Part shown: positions 41,995 through 51,450 of the stretch, piece by piece
Position numbering within the stretch: the stretch's first letter is position 1
Layout of the letters: the number at the start of each line of letters is the position of its first letter
From: Lachancea mirantina
Lineage: Eukaryota; Ascomycota; Saccharomycetes; Saccharomycetales; Saccharomycetaceae
Direction of reading: 5' to 3'
NCBI GenBank assembly: GCA_900074745.1
Contig: LT598468.1
Location: 744,001 to 808,000 of the forward strand
Length of the DNA stretch: 64,000 bases
The notes under the pieces: model-generated
Database searches by the model: none
What the model saw: the letters and a program-made list of their open reading frames with translations, nothing else
What the model was told of the DNA's origin: nothing
Translations under genes and position numbers: made by a program

Positions 41995-42003
41995 GGTGGC
42001 AAA
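41995..42003 (+). promoter_or_regulatory. PACE element (Rpn4 site) before PRE3
   Basis: GGTGGCAAA is an exact match to the proteasome-associated control element bound by Rpn4. It lies 61 bp before the PRE3 ATG. Confidence 0.9.
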
Positions 42004-42063
42004 TGATATTCTCAGACTTACAGCATTGATGTAAAGTATTCTAGTAAAGCTTCCAATTTTACG

Positions 42064-42768
42064 ATGAACGGAATTCAGGTCGATATAAATGGATTGAAAA
42101 GGGGGGAAGTCAATTTGGGAACTTCTATGTATGTTGAATTGGAGTGAATTAAGCTGGAAACACACTCACTAACAACTGCTTTAAGTATGGCTGTTACCTT
42201 CAAAGATGGCGTCATATTAGGCGCAGACTCGCGTACGACTACGGGTGCGTACATTGCAAATCGTGTAACTGATAAACTGACTAGAGTACATGAAAAGATT
42301 TGGTGCTGCAGGTCGGGATCCGCCGCTGATACACAAGCGGTAGCTGATATTGTTCAATATTATTTGGATCTTTATACGACTCAATTCGGTGAACCTTCAA
42401 CAAAGGCAGCTGCCTCCATTTTTAAGTCTCTGTGTTACGAGAACAAAGACAATCTCACGGCAGGTATCATTGTAGCAGGGTATGATGACAAAAATAAGGG
42501 TGAGGTGTACAGTATACCACTTGGTGGATCAATTCACAAACAACCATACGCAATTGCGGGCTCTGGGTCGACCTTCATCTATGGCTATTGTGACAAAAAT
42601 TTCAAGGATAATATGGCCAAAGACGAAGCCATTGATTTCATCAAACACTCCCTATCCCAGGCTATAAAATGGGATGGCTCGTCAGGTGGAGTTATAAGGA
42701 TGGTAGTGCTAACCGCTGAGGGAGCCGAACGCTTAATTTTCTACCCAGATGATTACGAGCAGTTATGA
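42064..42768 (+). CDS. PRE3: Proteasome beta1 subunit Pre3 (caspase-like), spliced
   Basis: Pre3 is the beta1 subunit of the 20S proteasome and cleaves after acidic residues. Two exons are visible. Exon 1 (42064-42128) begins MNGIQVDINGLKKGEVNLG. A 57-nt intron (42129-42185) has GTATGT at its 5' end, the branch site CACTAAC at 42167-42173 and a TTTAAG 3' end. Exon 2 starts at 42186. Splicing gives GTSIMAVTF, which restores the N-terminal propeptide and places the catalytic Thr at residue 20, after Gly. The product is 215 residues, the same as in S. cerevisiae. An unspliced reading from the ATG at 42187 would lack the active-site Thr. It matches YJL001W, also spliced in S. cerevisiae. Confidence 0.97.
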
Positions 42769-43611
42769 ATCAGTCTCAAATATTTTCGTAAAGATGCGAT
42801 ATTGCCTATCCGTGGATCCAAATGTATAGTCATCGCTTTACGCAGCATCGAAAATGTAATAAAGTCCATAGGTCAATCATCACGTAAAATTGGCCCGGCT
42901 CACCGTCCGGAATCCCACGAGTAAGGCCCGAGATAGCTGTTTTTTTTTAGTTTTCCGCCGTGTCAACAAGCAATTTCGTCGACAGAAATCATATGTGTAT
43001 AGCTAAATGACATTTCAATTCTCAATCGCCTGTTCGGAATATCTACAGTTTTGAAGTGTCATTAACCACACAGTTAATTCCGAACGACGTACACCGTTAC
43101 TAAGAAGGGCGCCGTCTGTTGATTTGTTGTTTTCATGACGATGGATTCTGGATGCTTATATTTAATATCTTCATGTGAGAATTTGACGTTCAGGTTCATA
43201 AACTTTGGAAACCTAGTAGTAAATTTCGACTTTTGAAAAACGCGATTTACGTGTGGCACAAAATCTGATCGTCTCCTATGAGTATTTCAAGGTTGCAAAA
43301 TCCCAAAGGCCAGCCTAACGACCCGTAATTGTGAGTTTTGCCGAAACAACGTCATAAATACTAAGAAAAATGCTCCTGATACCTTAGAGATTGTAGATAG
43401 TCTCGAAATCGCATATAAATCCTTATTTCGTTAAGGAGTCTTCCAAAGAAGATTAAGGTTTCTTCGAATTTGCAGATGAACTGATCTGCGAGTTCTAAGA
43501 GTCGATCCGTATCATGTGCTAGTAATTTCAACTCTTCTCAATTGAATATTCCATGAAACTCAGGGAACTTCGGTACGTCGCTTGGCTGATGGAGCTTTCT
43601 TGTAAGACTCA
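42769..43611. other. Intergenic region between PRE3 and RTT109, with two coding-like minus-strand stretches
   Basis: Two minus-strand stretches look protein-like. The first, 43361-43537 (58 codons, ELADQF, FICKFEETL, FFGRLLNEI), is leucine-rich with helix-like spacing and has no in-frame ATG until residue 41. The second, 43074-43286 (70 codons), ends in TVYVVRN before a TAA; its only ATGs are internal. They could be exons of a diverged gene, a decayed gene, or chance. I recognise neither and found no canonical branch site between them. The rest is AT-rich flank. Confidence 0.5.
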
Positions 43612-44925
43612 ATGGCATCAATTCGAGATTACATAGCACAAGCTTTACCTGAAGGTGTCACTGTAGAGGTCGCCAACCTTCGAAGCATCGCTAAGGAAAG
43701 CAGCGCACTGACAATTCCTCTGCCTGGGTATCGAGACAACCTGGATAAGACCATCAAGGTAGAACATTTCATTGTCCTCAGCTGTGGCAGAAAAACATTT
43801 TTTGCAATTCAGGTGTATGTCTTTTTGACCGTTAAGAACAGCACGGTTGTCGAAAGGCTTTTCTACATTTCCAAAGCTGACACGAATGGATACTGTACGC
43901 AAGAAATAGGCATTAGTCGGTTGACCAAAGCGATCCTGACGTATCTCTTAGCGCTCAATCCTCTGTGCTATTTGTCAAGTGTTAAACCCTTGAGGAGAAA
44001 CCTAGGCTGCAAAGAAGAGCTTATCACAAAGGAGACGTCTTGCAGACAAGCATTGAGGATAATGGCCAATAGAATTCTTACGGGAAAAGCCACGCATCCA
44101 AAAATCGAAAGTTCTCAAGCGTTCCTTTCTTACGACGAAATGAGCAATGACTTGAGGACAAAGATTTGTCTTTTTACGAGACCGGAACCCCAATATCTTT
44201 TCCCAAATTCATCACTAAACTCCAAAAAGCATTTGCTGAACGGCGAGCAGCTTTTAAGCTGGTGGTTGACAATCATTGACGAAATTATAATTGCCGATTT
44301 TGAGAGGGACTCACTACGAGCGAAATTGAAGCTGCCTGGAGAGGACTTGAAATTAGTTCACAAGATTTTAGAGCGCAGACATTGCGAAGCATGGCAGGAA
44401 GGTGACATCTTCGAGCCATCACAGTCAAATTTGGCTGTTTTGAGTTTCCCAGTTTTTCCTGACGATCCCAAAAGCCGGTTTTTAGAGGCGCTGATCGAGG
44501 AAAATAGAGCAACGGATGTCAATAGGGAAGAATTTTGGGCCGAACTTCAGGGAAGACAAGAATTCCGGTTAGGTGTGACGGTGTCGGTTATCGGGATATG
44601 TGGTAAAACCAAAAAGCGTCTCCTGTATCCAATTGCTGACGAGACTATTGAGGCTTCCTCTAGAAGTGGCATGGAGAGTCTGAAAAGTTTCATCACTGGT
44701 GAGCAATATGACACCGATGAGGGCGCATCAGATGCATACATGAACTTAACAGATTTTTTGCAAATCGGACGTCAGAGAGCGCAGCTCTCTGTCATAGGTC
44801 AATTAAAAACTGCAAGTTGTAGAAATCAAGTAAAACGTCCTGCTGCAGTCGTGGCCAATGTACTGGATACCAATTTGGTTCGTCGCAAGAAGCCCAAAAG
44901 AGCTATGCCGGCGTCCCAAATTTGA
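43612..44925 (+). CDS. RTT109: Histone H3 lysine acetyltransferase Rtt109
   Basis: Rtt109 acetylates H3 K56 (with Asf1) and K9/K27 (with Vps75) on newly made histones, supporting chromatin assembly and genome stability. The fungal KAT11/p300-like fold covers nearly all of the 437 residues (436 in S. cerevisiae). Conserved blocks are SKADTNGYCTQEI, TKICLFTRPEPQYLFP, KHLLNGEQLLSWW, PGEDLKLV, FPDDPKSRFLEAL and ITGEQYDTDEGA. The Lys/Arg-rich C-terminal tail (VRRKKPKRAMP) is the known chaperone- and substrate-binding part. It matches YLL002W. Confidence 0.97.
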   Translation: MASIRDYIAQALPEGVTVEVANLRSIAKESSALTIPLPGYRDNLDKTIKVEHFIVLSCGRKTFFAIQVYVFLTVKNSTVVERLFYISKADTNGYCTQEIGISRLTKAILTYLLALNPLCYLSSVKPLRRNLGCKEELITKETSCRQALRIMANRILTGKATHPKIESSQAFLSYDEMSNDLRTKICLFTRPEPQYLFPNSSLNSKKHLLNGEQLLSWWLTIIDEIIIADFERDSLRAKLKLPGEDLKLVHKILERRHCEAWQEGDIFEPSQSNLAVLSFPVFPDDPKSRFLEALIEENRATDVNREEFWAELQGRQEFRLGVTVSVIGICGKTKKRLLYPIADETIEASSRSGMESLKSFITGEQYDTDEGASDAYMNLTDFLQIGRQRAQLSVIGQLKTASCRNQVKRPAAVVANVLDTNLVRRKKPKRAMPASQI

Positions 44926-45087
44926 GGCATTCGTGGCTACACATCATATAAAACGGATAATCCATGATTGGTTCGAACCGAGCCTTGTGGAGCAGGGCCG
45001 AAGTTGAAAAAAATAGTCAAATAACGTAGTAAGATAACTCTTGAACAGGCATATAGATCAAAAGCTAAAAACAGATCCGGAACTGCA

Positions 45088-47388
45088 ATGGCAAGCTTAG
45101 GCGATCTTATACCAACGGTCAATAAACTGCAAGATGTCATGTACGATGCGGGCATTGATACGTTAGATTTGCCTATTCTTGCAGTGATTGGATCCCAATC
45201 ATCGGGCAAATCTTCGATTTTGGAGACCCTAGTAGGCAAGGATTTCTTACCTCGCGGTACCGGAATTGTCACAAGACGTCCTCTTGTGTTGCAATTGAAC
45301 AACATATCTCCTGAAAGTCCGTTAACTGAGAATGAGGTGACCAGTTCTCGGGGTGACAGTTCAGCTGACCACGAGGAGGGAGAGATGTCTCTCCAAGATC
45401 ACCTTAACAAGGCACAGGGAATTGTGAAGGATAGTACGAAAGAGGTTCGCGAGTGGGGAGAATTTCTTCACATTCCAGATCGCCGCTTTTATGACTTCTC
45501 CCAGATCCGCGAAGAAATCCAAAATGAAACCGCTAGAATTGCGGGAAAAAATAAAGGAATCAGCCGGATTCCAATCAATCTGAAAATCTTCTCTCCCCGC
45601 GTACTCAATCTTACTTTAGTGGACTTGCCTGGTATCACAAAAGTCCCAATAGGTGAGCAACCTGCAGATATCGAGAAGCAGATCAAAAATTTGATATTGG
45701 AGTATGTCGCGAAGCCGAATTGCATCATCCTGGCGGTTTCGCCCGCAAATGTGGATCTAGTGAATTCAGAATCTCTGAAACTGGCTCGGGAAGTGGATCC
45801 CATGGGGAAAAGAACAATAGGTGTCATAACAAAACTTGATTTGATGGATAGCGGTACAAATGCTATTGAAATCCTCTCGGGTAAATTGTATCCTCTCAAA
45901 TTGGGCTTTGTTGGCGTTGTGAACAGATCACAACAGGACATTCAGCTAAACAAAAGTGTCGACGAGGCACTGGACAACGAAGAGGAATTTTTCAGTCGCC
46001 ATCCGGTATATCGGACAATAGCTACCAGATGTGGGACGCGCTACTTAGCCAAGCTGTTGAACCACATTTTGCTTTGCCATATCAGAGACAAGCTGCCAGA
46101 TATCAAGGCAAAGTTGAACACTCTCATTGGCCAAACGGAGCAAGAACTAGCCTCTTACGGAGGTGAGGCCACAATCACACCCGAGAATAGAGCTGGTTTG
46201 GTTTTGCAACTTATGAACAAATTCGCTACGAGGTTTGTATCATCAATTGAGGGAACCTCAACCGAAATCAGCACCAAGGAGCTTTGTGGGGGAGCTAGAA
46301 TCTATTACATATACAACAGCATTTTTGGACGTACCCTCCAATCCATCAATCCTAATCACAATTTATCGAAGGGAGATATTAGGACGGCAATTAGAAATTC
46401 AACTGGCCCCAGACCTTCCCTGTTCGTACCCGAGCTCGCCTTTGATTTGTTGGTCAAACCACAGATTCAGCTTTTACTGGATCCCTCTCAACACTGTATT
46501 GAGCTCGTTTACGAAGAACTCATGAAGATTTGTCATAATTGTGGATCGCCCGAACTTGCACGGTACCCTAGATTGCAAGCAAAATTGATCGAGGTGGTAA
46601 GTGAGCTTTTGAGAGATAGATTAGGACCCACTCGTTCCTACGTCGAAAGCCTGATTGAAATTCACAAAGCATACATCAATACAAATCATCCAAACTTTCT
46701 GAGCGCCACAGACGCAATGGCCGAGATCGTCAAGAACAAAAAATCGCTCTCGTTGGCGAGGGAACAGGAGAGCGACTCGACTAGCGATAATGAGATTGTT
46801 GACCAAAAAGCCCCAAAGCACAATAGTTTCGCTAATGGAGCCTCTAAAACTGAACATGGCGAGCTACATGACAGCGATTCAGACTATAACTCGGATCAGT
46901 CCATCAAAAATTCGAAGGATTCATTTCTGAACTATTTTTTCGGGAAGGAGCAAGGGAATCAAGCAAATGATGATGGATTACACTTGACACAAGGGTTGGG
47001 GGAAGAGCAGGATTCGATGCCTGAAGACGCCATGCTAAATTTTAAAGGCCTGAATATCAGCAGCAAGGGAGACTACTTCGGAAAAGAAAATGTCGAGCTG
47101 ACCGAGAGAGAAGAGCTCGAGTGTGAACTTATCAGACGCTTGATCTCCTCCTATTTCGATATCGTTCGAGAAATGATCCAGGATCAGGTTCCTAAAGCAG
47201 CCATGTGTCTTTTAGTGAATTTTTCCAAGGAAACTATTCAAAATCGCTTAGTGACGAAACTTTACAAGGAGAATCTTTTCAATGATTTGCTGCAAGAGGA
47301 TCAAAGTCTCGCTCAGGACAGAGAGAAATGTATAAAACTACTTGAGACTTACAAAGCGGCCTCGAAGATCATCGGCGACATTCTATAA
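45088..47388 (+). CDS. DNM1: Dynamin-related GTPase Dnm1
   Basis: Dnm1 assembles into rings that divide mitochondria and peroxisomes. The GTPase domain shows G1 GSQSSGKSS near residue 35, G3 DLPGI, G4 TKLD and VGVVNRSQQDI. The middle/stalk domain follows to about 560. The variable insert B (about 565-670) is acidic, Ser-rich and the least conserved part. The GTPase effector domain closes the protein (ELIRRLISSYFDIVREMI). Length is 766 residues against 757. In S. cerevisiae this gene (YLL001W) is the last one before CEN12; here too it directly flanks the centromere. Confidence 0.98.
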   Translation: MASLGDLIPTVNKLQDVMYDAGIDTLDLPILAVIGSQSSGKSSILETLVGKDFLPRGTGIVTRRPLVLQLNNISPESPLTENEVTSSRGDSSADHEEGEMSLQDHLNKAQGIVKDSTKEVREWGEFLHIPDRRFYDFSQIREEIQNETARIAGKNKGISRIPINLKIFSPRVLNLTLVDLPGITKVPIGEQPADIEKQIKNLILEYVAKPNCIILAVSPANVDLVNSESLKLAREVDPMGKRTIGVITKLDLMDSGTNAIEILSGKLYPLKLGFVGVVNRSQQDIQLNKSVDEALDNEEEFFSRHPVYRTIATRCGTRYLAKLLNHILLCHIRDKLPDIKAKLNTLIGQTEQELASYGGEATITPENRAGLVLQLMNKFATRFVSSIEGTSTEISTKELCGGARIYYIYNSIFGRTLQSINPNHNLSKGDIRTAIRNSTGPRPSLFVPELAFDLLVKPQIQLLLDPSQHCIELVYEELMKICHNCGSPELARYPRLQAKLIEVVSELLRDRLGPTRSYVESLIEIHKAYINTNHPNFLSATDAMAEIVKNKKSLSLAREQESDSTSDNEIVDQKAPKHNSFANGASKTEHGELHDSDSDYNSDQSIKNSKDSFLNYFFGKEQGNQANDDGLHLTQGLGEEQDSMPEDAMLNFKGLNISSKGDYFGKENVELTEREELECELIRRLISSYFDIVREMIQDQVPKAAMCLLVNFSKETIQNRLVTKLYKENLFNDLLQEDQSLAQDREKCIKLLETYKAASKIIGDIL

Positions 47389-48042
47389 AAACAAAGCGAA
47401 CAATTTCTTCTTTTCTTCTTTAAAATGGCAACCATATATTTACCCCCACGCCGCCCTCTCTCTTCCCTCAAACACTTTAAATAAGCTCTGTGTAGTCACG
47501 TAACCGTTATTCATTTTCCATGCAACTTCTAGAGTGAGGAAGCAGAAAACCTAATGACAAAATGCTAAAAAAATATAATAAATTTATTACAAAATCACGT
47601 TTAAACATTTTTATACTAATTGTGTTACAACATATAATCAAATATATTTAAAATGTTTATAATTTTACTTGGATTCTTTATTTTTTTGTGTTAAATATCC
47701 GAAAGGTAAAAATGGGTTATCAAATTTTTCTACTTGTTGTTGATTTTTTTATTTGTTTTTATATTTCTTAAAATTTCATGGCTTTTTTGTAATTTTGGGG
47801 CGTACATCATTTTTTCATTTAATTCTACTTAAAAAAAAAAGTGTGAAATTTCATACATAATTGTCACGGTAATATGAGATCGAAGTAAGGTACTACTTAC
47901 TCAGTGGACTACGGAAACCCATTAGGAATTTCCCCGACTGTTCATTAATGTTTTTCATTTACCTGAGTTTAATTAAATTGTCATGCCGCTGTAGCATAAC
48001 TTGTTATTTCACCCTTTCTTGCATTCGAAAGCTAAATGCTAC
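47389..48042. other. Centromeric intergenic region
   Basis: The 654 bp between DNM1 and YLR001C are strongly AT-rich from about 47560 to 47850, with long A and T runs, and contain the point centromere. Several T-rich stretches just to its right resemble ARS consensus with one mismatch, for example near 47756-47770; origin activity cannot be judged by eye. Confidence 0.8.
47594..47712 (+). other. CEN: Point centromere (CDEI-CDEII-CDEIII)
   Basis: CDEI is ATCACGTT (47594-47601), seven of eight bases of RTCACRTG, the Cbf1 site. CDEII (47602-47686) is 85 bp with 12 G/C, so about 86% AT. CDEIII starts at TGT (47687) and carries the essential CCGAAA core at 47699-47704 with the spacing of the S. 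cerevisiae CBF3 site: 12 bases from TGT to CCG, then an A-run. The whole is about 119 bp. It lies between the orthologues of the two genes that flank S. cerevisiae CEN12, and near those that flank CEN10, so it is the single ancestor of that centromere pair. Confidence 0.93.
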
Positions 48043-50676
48043 TCACGACGTTGGTGGGAAGAATTTTGGGCCGACTGCGATGGGTGTGCTTACTGATTTT
48101 GTTGAGTAGGTGTTTGCAAAGGGTCCTCTTTCAGTTTGATCTGCGGAAGGCCCGTTCCCTGTTTCAGTCTCACAACCGTAATCTCGGACATCATTTGATG
48201 GGGGGTTATTCATAGTACCGTTGCGCATCAAGGGTGTGTGCTCATCACTCGGAGAACAATCATTTTCATTCTCCTCGTAGTCGGATTTTCGCGATTTTCC
48301 GAGGCACGCCACCGACACACAAATTGAGAGCAGAGCGAAAAACAGAATACCCAGCATTAATCCGATGGCCAAGGCGAACCCCGGAAGACTAATGCTGTAT
48401 TTTTCGTGTTTGAGCCACGAGAGGGATATTGGACGATCAACGAGGAAAACACAAGCACTGTTGTCTGAAGAAGTACATCCTTTCTTTAGAATCCTTACTT
48501 CCTTTTCGATCCCAGATTTCAAATAGAGGAAATCGTCGGAAGCCATACGATGACAACCTAGGTGCTGACCATGGAGTGTTTCTATGTCTTCGTCGCAGTT
48601 AATTAGGGCGGCTGTCGAATTACCGGGAATAATATGCAGCTTAATGAATTGCTCTAGCGTTGTTGAGTTTAAATTGATGTCTTCGTAAAGGAGGGATCTG
48701 GCTGTTGGTACAATAAAAGAATACGGCTCATCATTGTTGATTATATTCGCGAACGACTCAAAGGCATTCAAGAATTCCATGAAGTCGCTGGATCCGGTAG
48801 TGTCAAGTAGATTTTTGAGCGTTACTTGAACTAGTTTGGGGAATGACATCGATTTGAGCAAGTGAACCACTCCCTGGTCATATATCAAATCTTTTCCCTC
48901 TGTCAAGATTATTGGACTGTCGAAGGTATTCAACTGCAACGAGACATCTTTCCCATTTGTTTCGTGCTCGATATTGGCGTGAACGTCCTGTCCATTCAGA
49001 TCCGTGAGCGAGGCAACCGTGCTTTTCGTATCAGAGTAAAGCAGTCCATTAAACATGAAAGATTTCATCAGTCCGTTCAAGGCGGTTACGTTGCGTTCCA
49101 AATAGTCAAGGACAAGGTCAAAATTGGTCCACGAGTCGAAGCAAGGAAGCAGAATCGTGTACCCTCGAAAGTTGCCCGGCAAATCTAGCAAGTTGAGATT
49201 TTGAAGATAATAAAGGGACTTCGAGCAATGCAGCAGGGGACTGACAATTGTTATGAAATCAGGAGGGAGAGTCAGTTCATCCTCCGTAAGGTAAATTGTT
49301 GTATTTCCAATGGTGAGAGGGTGATCATAATTCAAAACTTCCCGCCCATTGATCAAAACAACCTCTTTTTTCTTGAAGTTCACTTTCTCTAACTTGAAGC
49401 GCTGGCAGTGACCGCCCAATTTTTTATTAGAAGAGCAAAATAGGGAATCGTGGAGCTCCGACTTACGTCGCTCGTCGTCAGAACCTAGCCTACTCAGATC
49501 TAGTTGGCCATCCGTAAAATGATATAGCAAAGCATACTTGGAAAACCCGGGATTGTGAGAGTTCGACGGCTCAGGTACAAATATGGTCAAAGATCTGGAG
49601 TTATCGTTAATGAGGCTACTCAGACCTCTGAAATGAACTTCGGCGACGAACTGAGAGCAATTTAAACCGAGAAGGTATTTTTCGGAATTAAACACAAAGC
49701 CTTGACGCAGATGAGGTAGAAGGCGGAACGTGTGTAAGACCCCATTTTCGTATATGACATTGGATTTAGCAGCTGAAATGCCATCGAGGACAAACGTAGC
49801 CCCTTGGTCCACTGACATTATTTGATGCCTACCGCCGTTTAAAGTCGGTACCTCTGTCCGGTTCAAAAGACCGCCCTGAAGACCATTTATCAGGCACGCA
49901 TCGAAAATTCTCATCTTGTCTTTTATAATCTGGTCTAAGTTACTCTCAGTATTGGGCCGAGGGAAAGCCCTTTCATCTGTGATTGGTAAGGTTAGGTATT
50001 TTATCTCGAGCTCATTGAATTGATCTCGAAGGGCCGAGTTTGCTGGTAGAAGGAGAGTCTTGTTGGAAAATGATTTCTCCATGGGCTCTTCCACATCATA
50101 AAAACTTGCAAGAATTCTCGAAAACAAGGATAAATCACCTTCATTGTTCTCATTCTCCCCGGCAATGACGTCAAGCAAGGGTGGAACGTCGCGAATTGTT
50201 TCAGAAAGACCCTGAACACTGGCGTTCTGCATGCTTGGCTGAAGATCATGTTCTACCACCGTTATTCCATTTATAGAATAAATTTGATGACTTTTCACCT
50301 GGATTAACAGTGGATAGCGATAACCATCCGAGTAAAGGTGGAAACCCGGTTCAAGCTCTTTGGAGAATAAGACTCTGTTGTGAATCACATAATCTTGAAT
50401 GTCAAGTTTGTTATGCTCATATTTTAGGTAAAATGCTGAATTGACCGGGGCAAGAAGTGTGAAATTATCTAGCCCATTCAAATATGGAATGTGTCGATCG
50501 CGCTGAACCAGTCTCAGAAAGGTGGAAAACTCGACATTTTGAGATAAAACGTCCACAACGGTTGTGAAGGGAAAATCCTCGGTATTTAGCTGTACTGCGC
50601 TGAGACCATCTTTTGAAGCAAGGCCCAATTGCATCAAGGAGCAATAAATCAGGAATACCAGTAAAAATATAACCAT
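48043..50676 (-). CDS. YLR001C: Fasciclin-domain vacuolar-type membrane protein, YLR001C orthologue
   Basis: Large secretory-pathway protein of unknown role; the S. cerevisiae orthologue is glycosylated and vacuolar. An N-terminal signal peptide covers about residues 1-20. Several FAS1 (fasciclin-like) repeats follow, seen in segments such as FTLLAPVNSAFY, TLLLPANSAL, LTIFVPEPSN and SFIVPTARSLL, with matching 'GVVHLL' or 'GVLHTF' strands. Many Asn-X-Ser/Thr sites are present. One transmembrane helix lies near 762-790 and is followed by an acidic cytosolic tail of about 85 residues. Length is 877 residues against 861. It is the first gene right of the centromere, as YLR001C is for CEN12. Confidence 0.93.
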   Translation of the reverse strand: MVIFLLVFLIYCSLMQLGLASKDGLSAVQLNTEDFPFTTVVDVLSQNVEFSTFLRLVQRDRHIPYLNGLDNFTLLAPVNSAFYLKYEHNKLDIQDYVIHNRVLFSKELEPGFHLYSDGYRYPLLIQVKSHQIYSINGITVVEHDLQPSMQNASVQGLSETIRDVPPLLDVIAGENENNEGDLSLFSRILASFYDVEEPMEKSFSNKTLLLPANSALRDQFNELEIKYLTLPITDERAFPRPNTESNLDQIIKDKMRIFDACLINGLQGGLLNRTEVPTLNGGRHQIMSVDQGATFVLDGISAAKSNVIYENGVLHTFRLLPHLRQGFVFNSEKYLLGLNCSQFVAEVHFRGLSSLINDNSRSLTIFVPEPSNSHNPGFSKYALLYHFTDGQLDLSRLGSDDERRKSELHDSLFCSSNKKLGGHCQRFKLEKVNFKKKEVVLINGREVLNYDHPLTIGNTTIYLTEDELTLPPDFITIVSPLLHCSKSLYYLQNLNLLDLPGNFRGYTILLPCFDSWTNFDLVLDYLERNVTALNGLMKSFMFNGLLYSDTKSTVASLTDLNGQDVHANIEHETNGKDVSLQLNTFDSPIILTEGKDLIYDQGVVHLLKSMSFPKLVQVTLKNLLDTTGSSDFMEFLNAFESFANIINNDEPYSFIVPTARSLLYEDINLNSTTLEQFIKLHIIPGNSTAALINCDEDIETLHGQHLGCHRMASDDFLYLKSGIEKEVRILKKGCTSSDNSACVFLVDRPISLSWLKHEKYSISLPGFALAIGLMLGILFFALLSICVSVACLGKSRKSDYEENENDCSPSDEHTPLMRNGTMNNPPSNDVRDYGCETETGNGPSADQTERGPFANTYSTKSVSTPIAVGPKFFPPTS

Positions 50677-51450
50677 TAAGTCTGACTACTACTATTCCAT
50701 CAATAAATTGGTATGAAATGCGGCAACGACAACCTTTGAAGAGTTGTAGATTTCCCGGGACGTGAACTCTTCATCAACGAGCGCCGTAAAGCCATTCTTC
50801 AAATATCTGGTTCAGTGTACTCCGTAAAATAGTACGTACCAGATGATTATTTCTCTAATTTCAAGGCGATGAGTTGATTCTTGTTAAGAACCTGAGTTAG
50901 ACCAAAAGAGTGATAAAGAAGTCTTCGTCCGCAGAATACGACTACAATTTTGATCTCAGTCGTTGAACAAAAAAGTCCACGCACATTTTGGAACAGCTTT
51001 TCTCTCTTGAAAAATCGACAAAAGGACAATTTAGCTTTAAGCTTTCCTGCTGAACTACACATCTAGCCTTGAACATGTGCGGCATAAGATTCCTTTTTAA
51101 CTAAGATTTTTGAACAGTATTCTTGTAGGGGCTTTCTACTGATCAGGAAAAGAACTTTAAGAACGTTGAGCTCTCAATTGCATTGTTCTTGAACCTGCCT
51201 AAGGAACATGCAAATATTGAAATTCTGACTGCTCTTCGCCTCACTCCGAGAGTGGCAGACATCACAAGAAAGCACCTATCTTGAAATGAGGTCAAATGAG
51301 GATCAGAGGTGATGAGCTTGAAGCTTGCCTAGGGACATTCAACGAGAAGGTCACGTTGTACGGGTTTATCGATAACAATTATCCTCGAGAGAATCTTGAG
51401 ATCTGACCACTCACTTGAACGAAATCTGATCTAGAACCTTAGAGAGAGGT
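50677..51450. other. Divergent intergenic region between YLR001C and AVT1
   Basis: A 774 bp stretch. The 71-codon minus-strand frame at 50847-51062 looks random. A GTGATGA at about 51309 and a CTGA about 90 bases later resemble C/D snoRNA boxes, but there is no terminal stem. I see no supported gene. Confidence 0.5.

Noticed and set aside
42187-42768. PRE3 as an unspliced gene starting at MAVTFKDG
   Set aside because: It would lack the propeptide and the catalytic Thr; exon 1 and a proper intron are present upstream.
47495-47502. GTCACGTA as an alternative CDEI
   Set aside because: It also matches seven of eight bases, but using it would make CDEII about 184 bp and include GC-richer sequence; the site at 47594 gives an 85-bp, 86% AT CDEII.
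51305-51405. Possible C/D box snoRNA between YLR001C and AVT1
   Set aside because: GTGATGA and CTGA are present at plausible spacing, but there is no terminal stem and no C'/D' pair, and such short boxes are common by chance.
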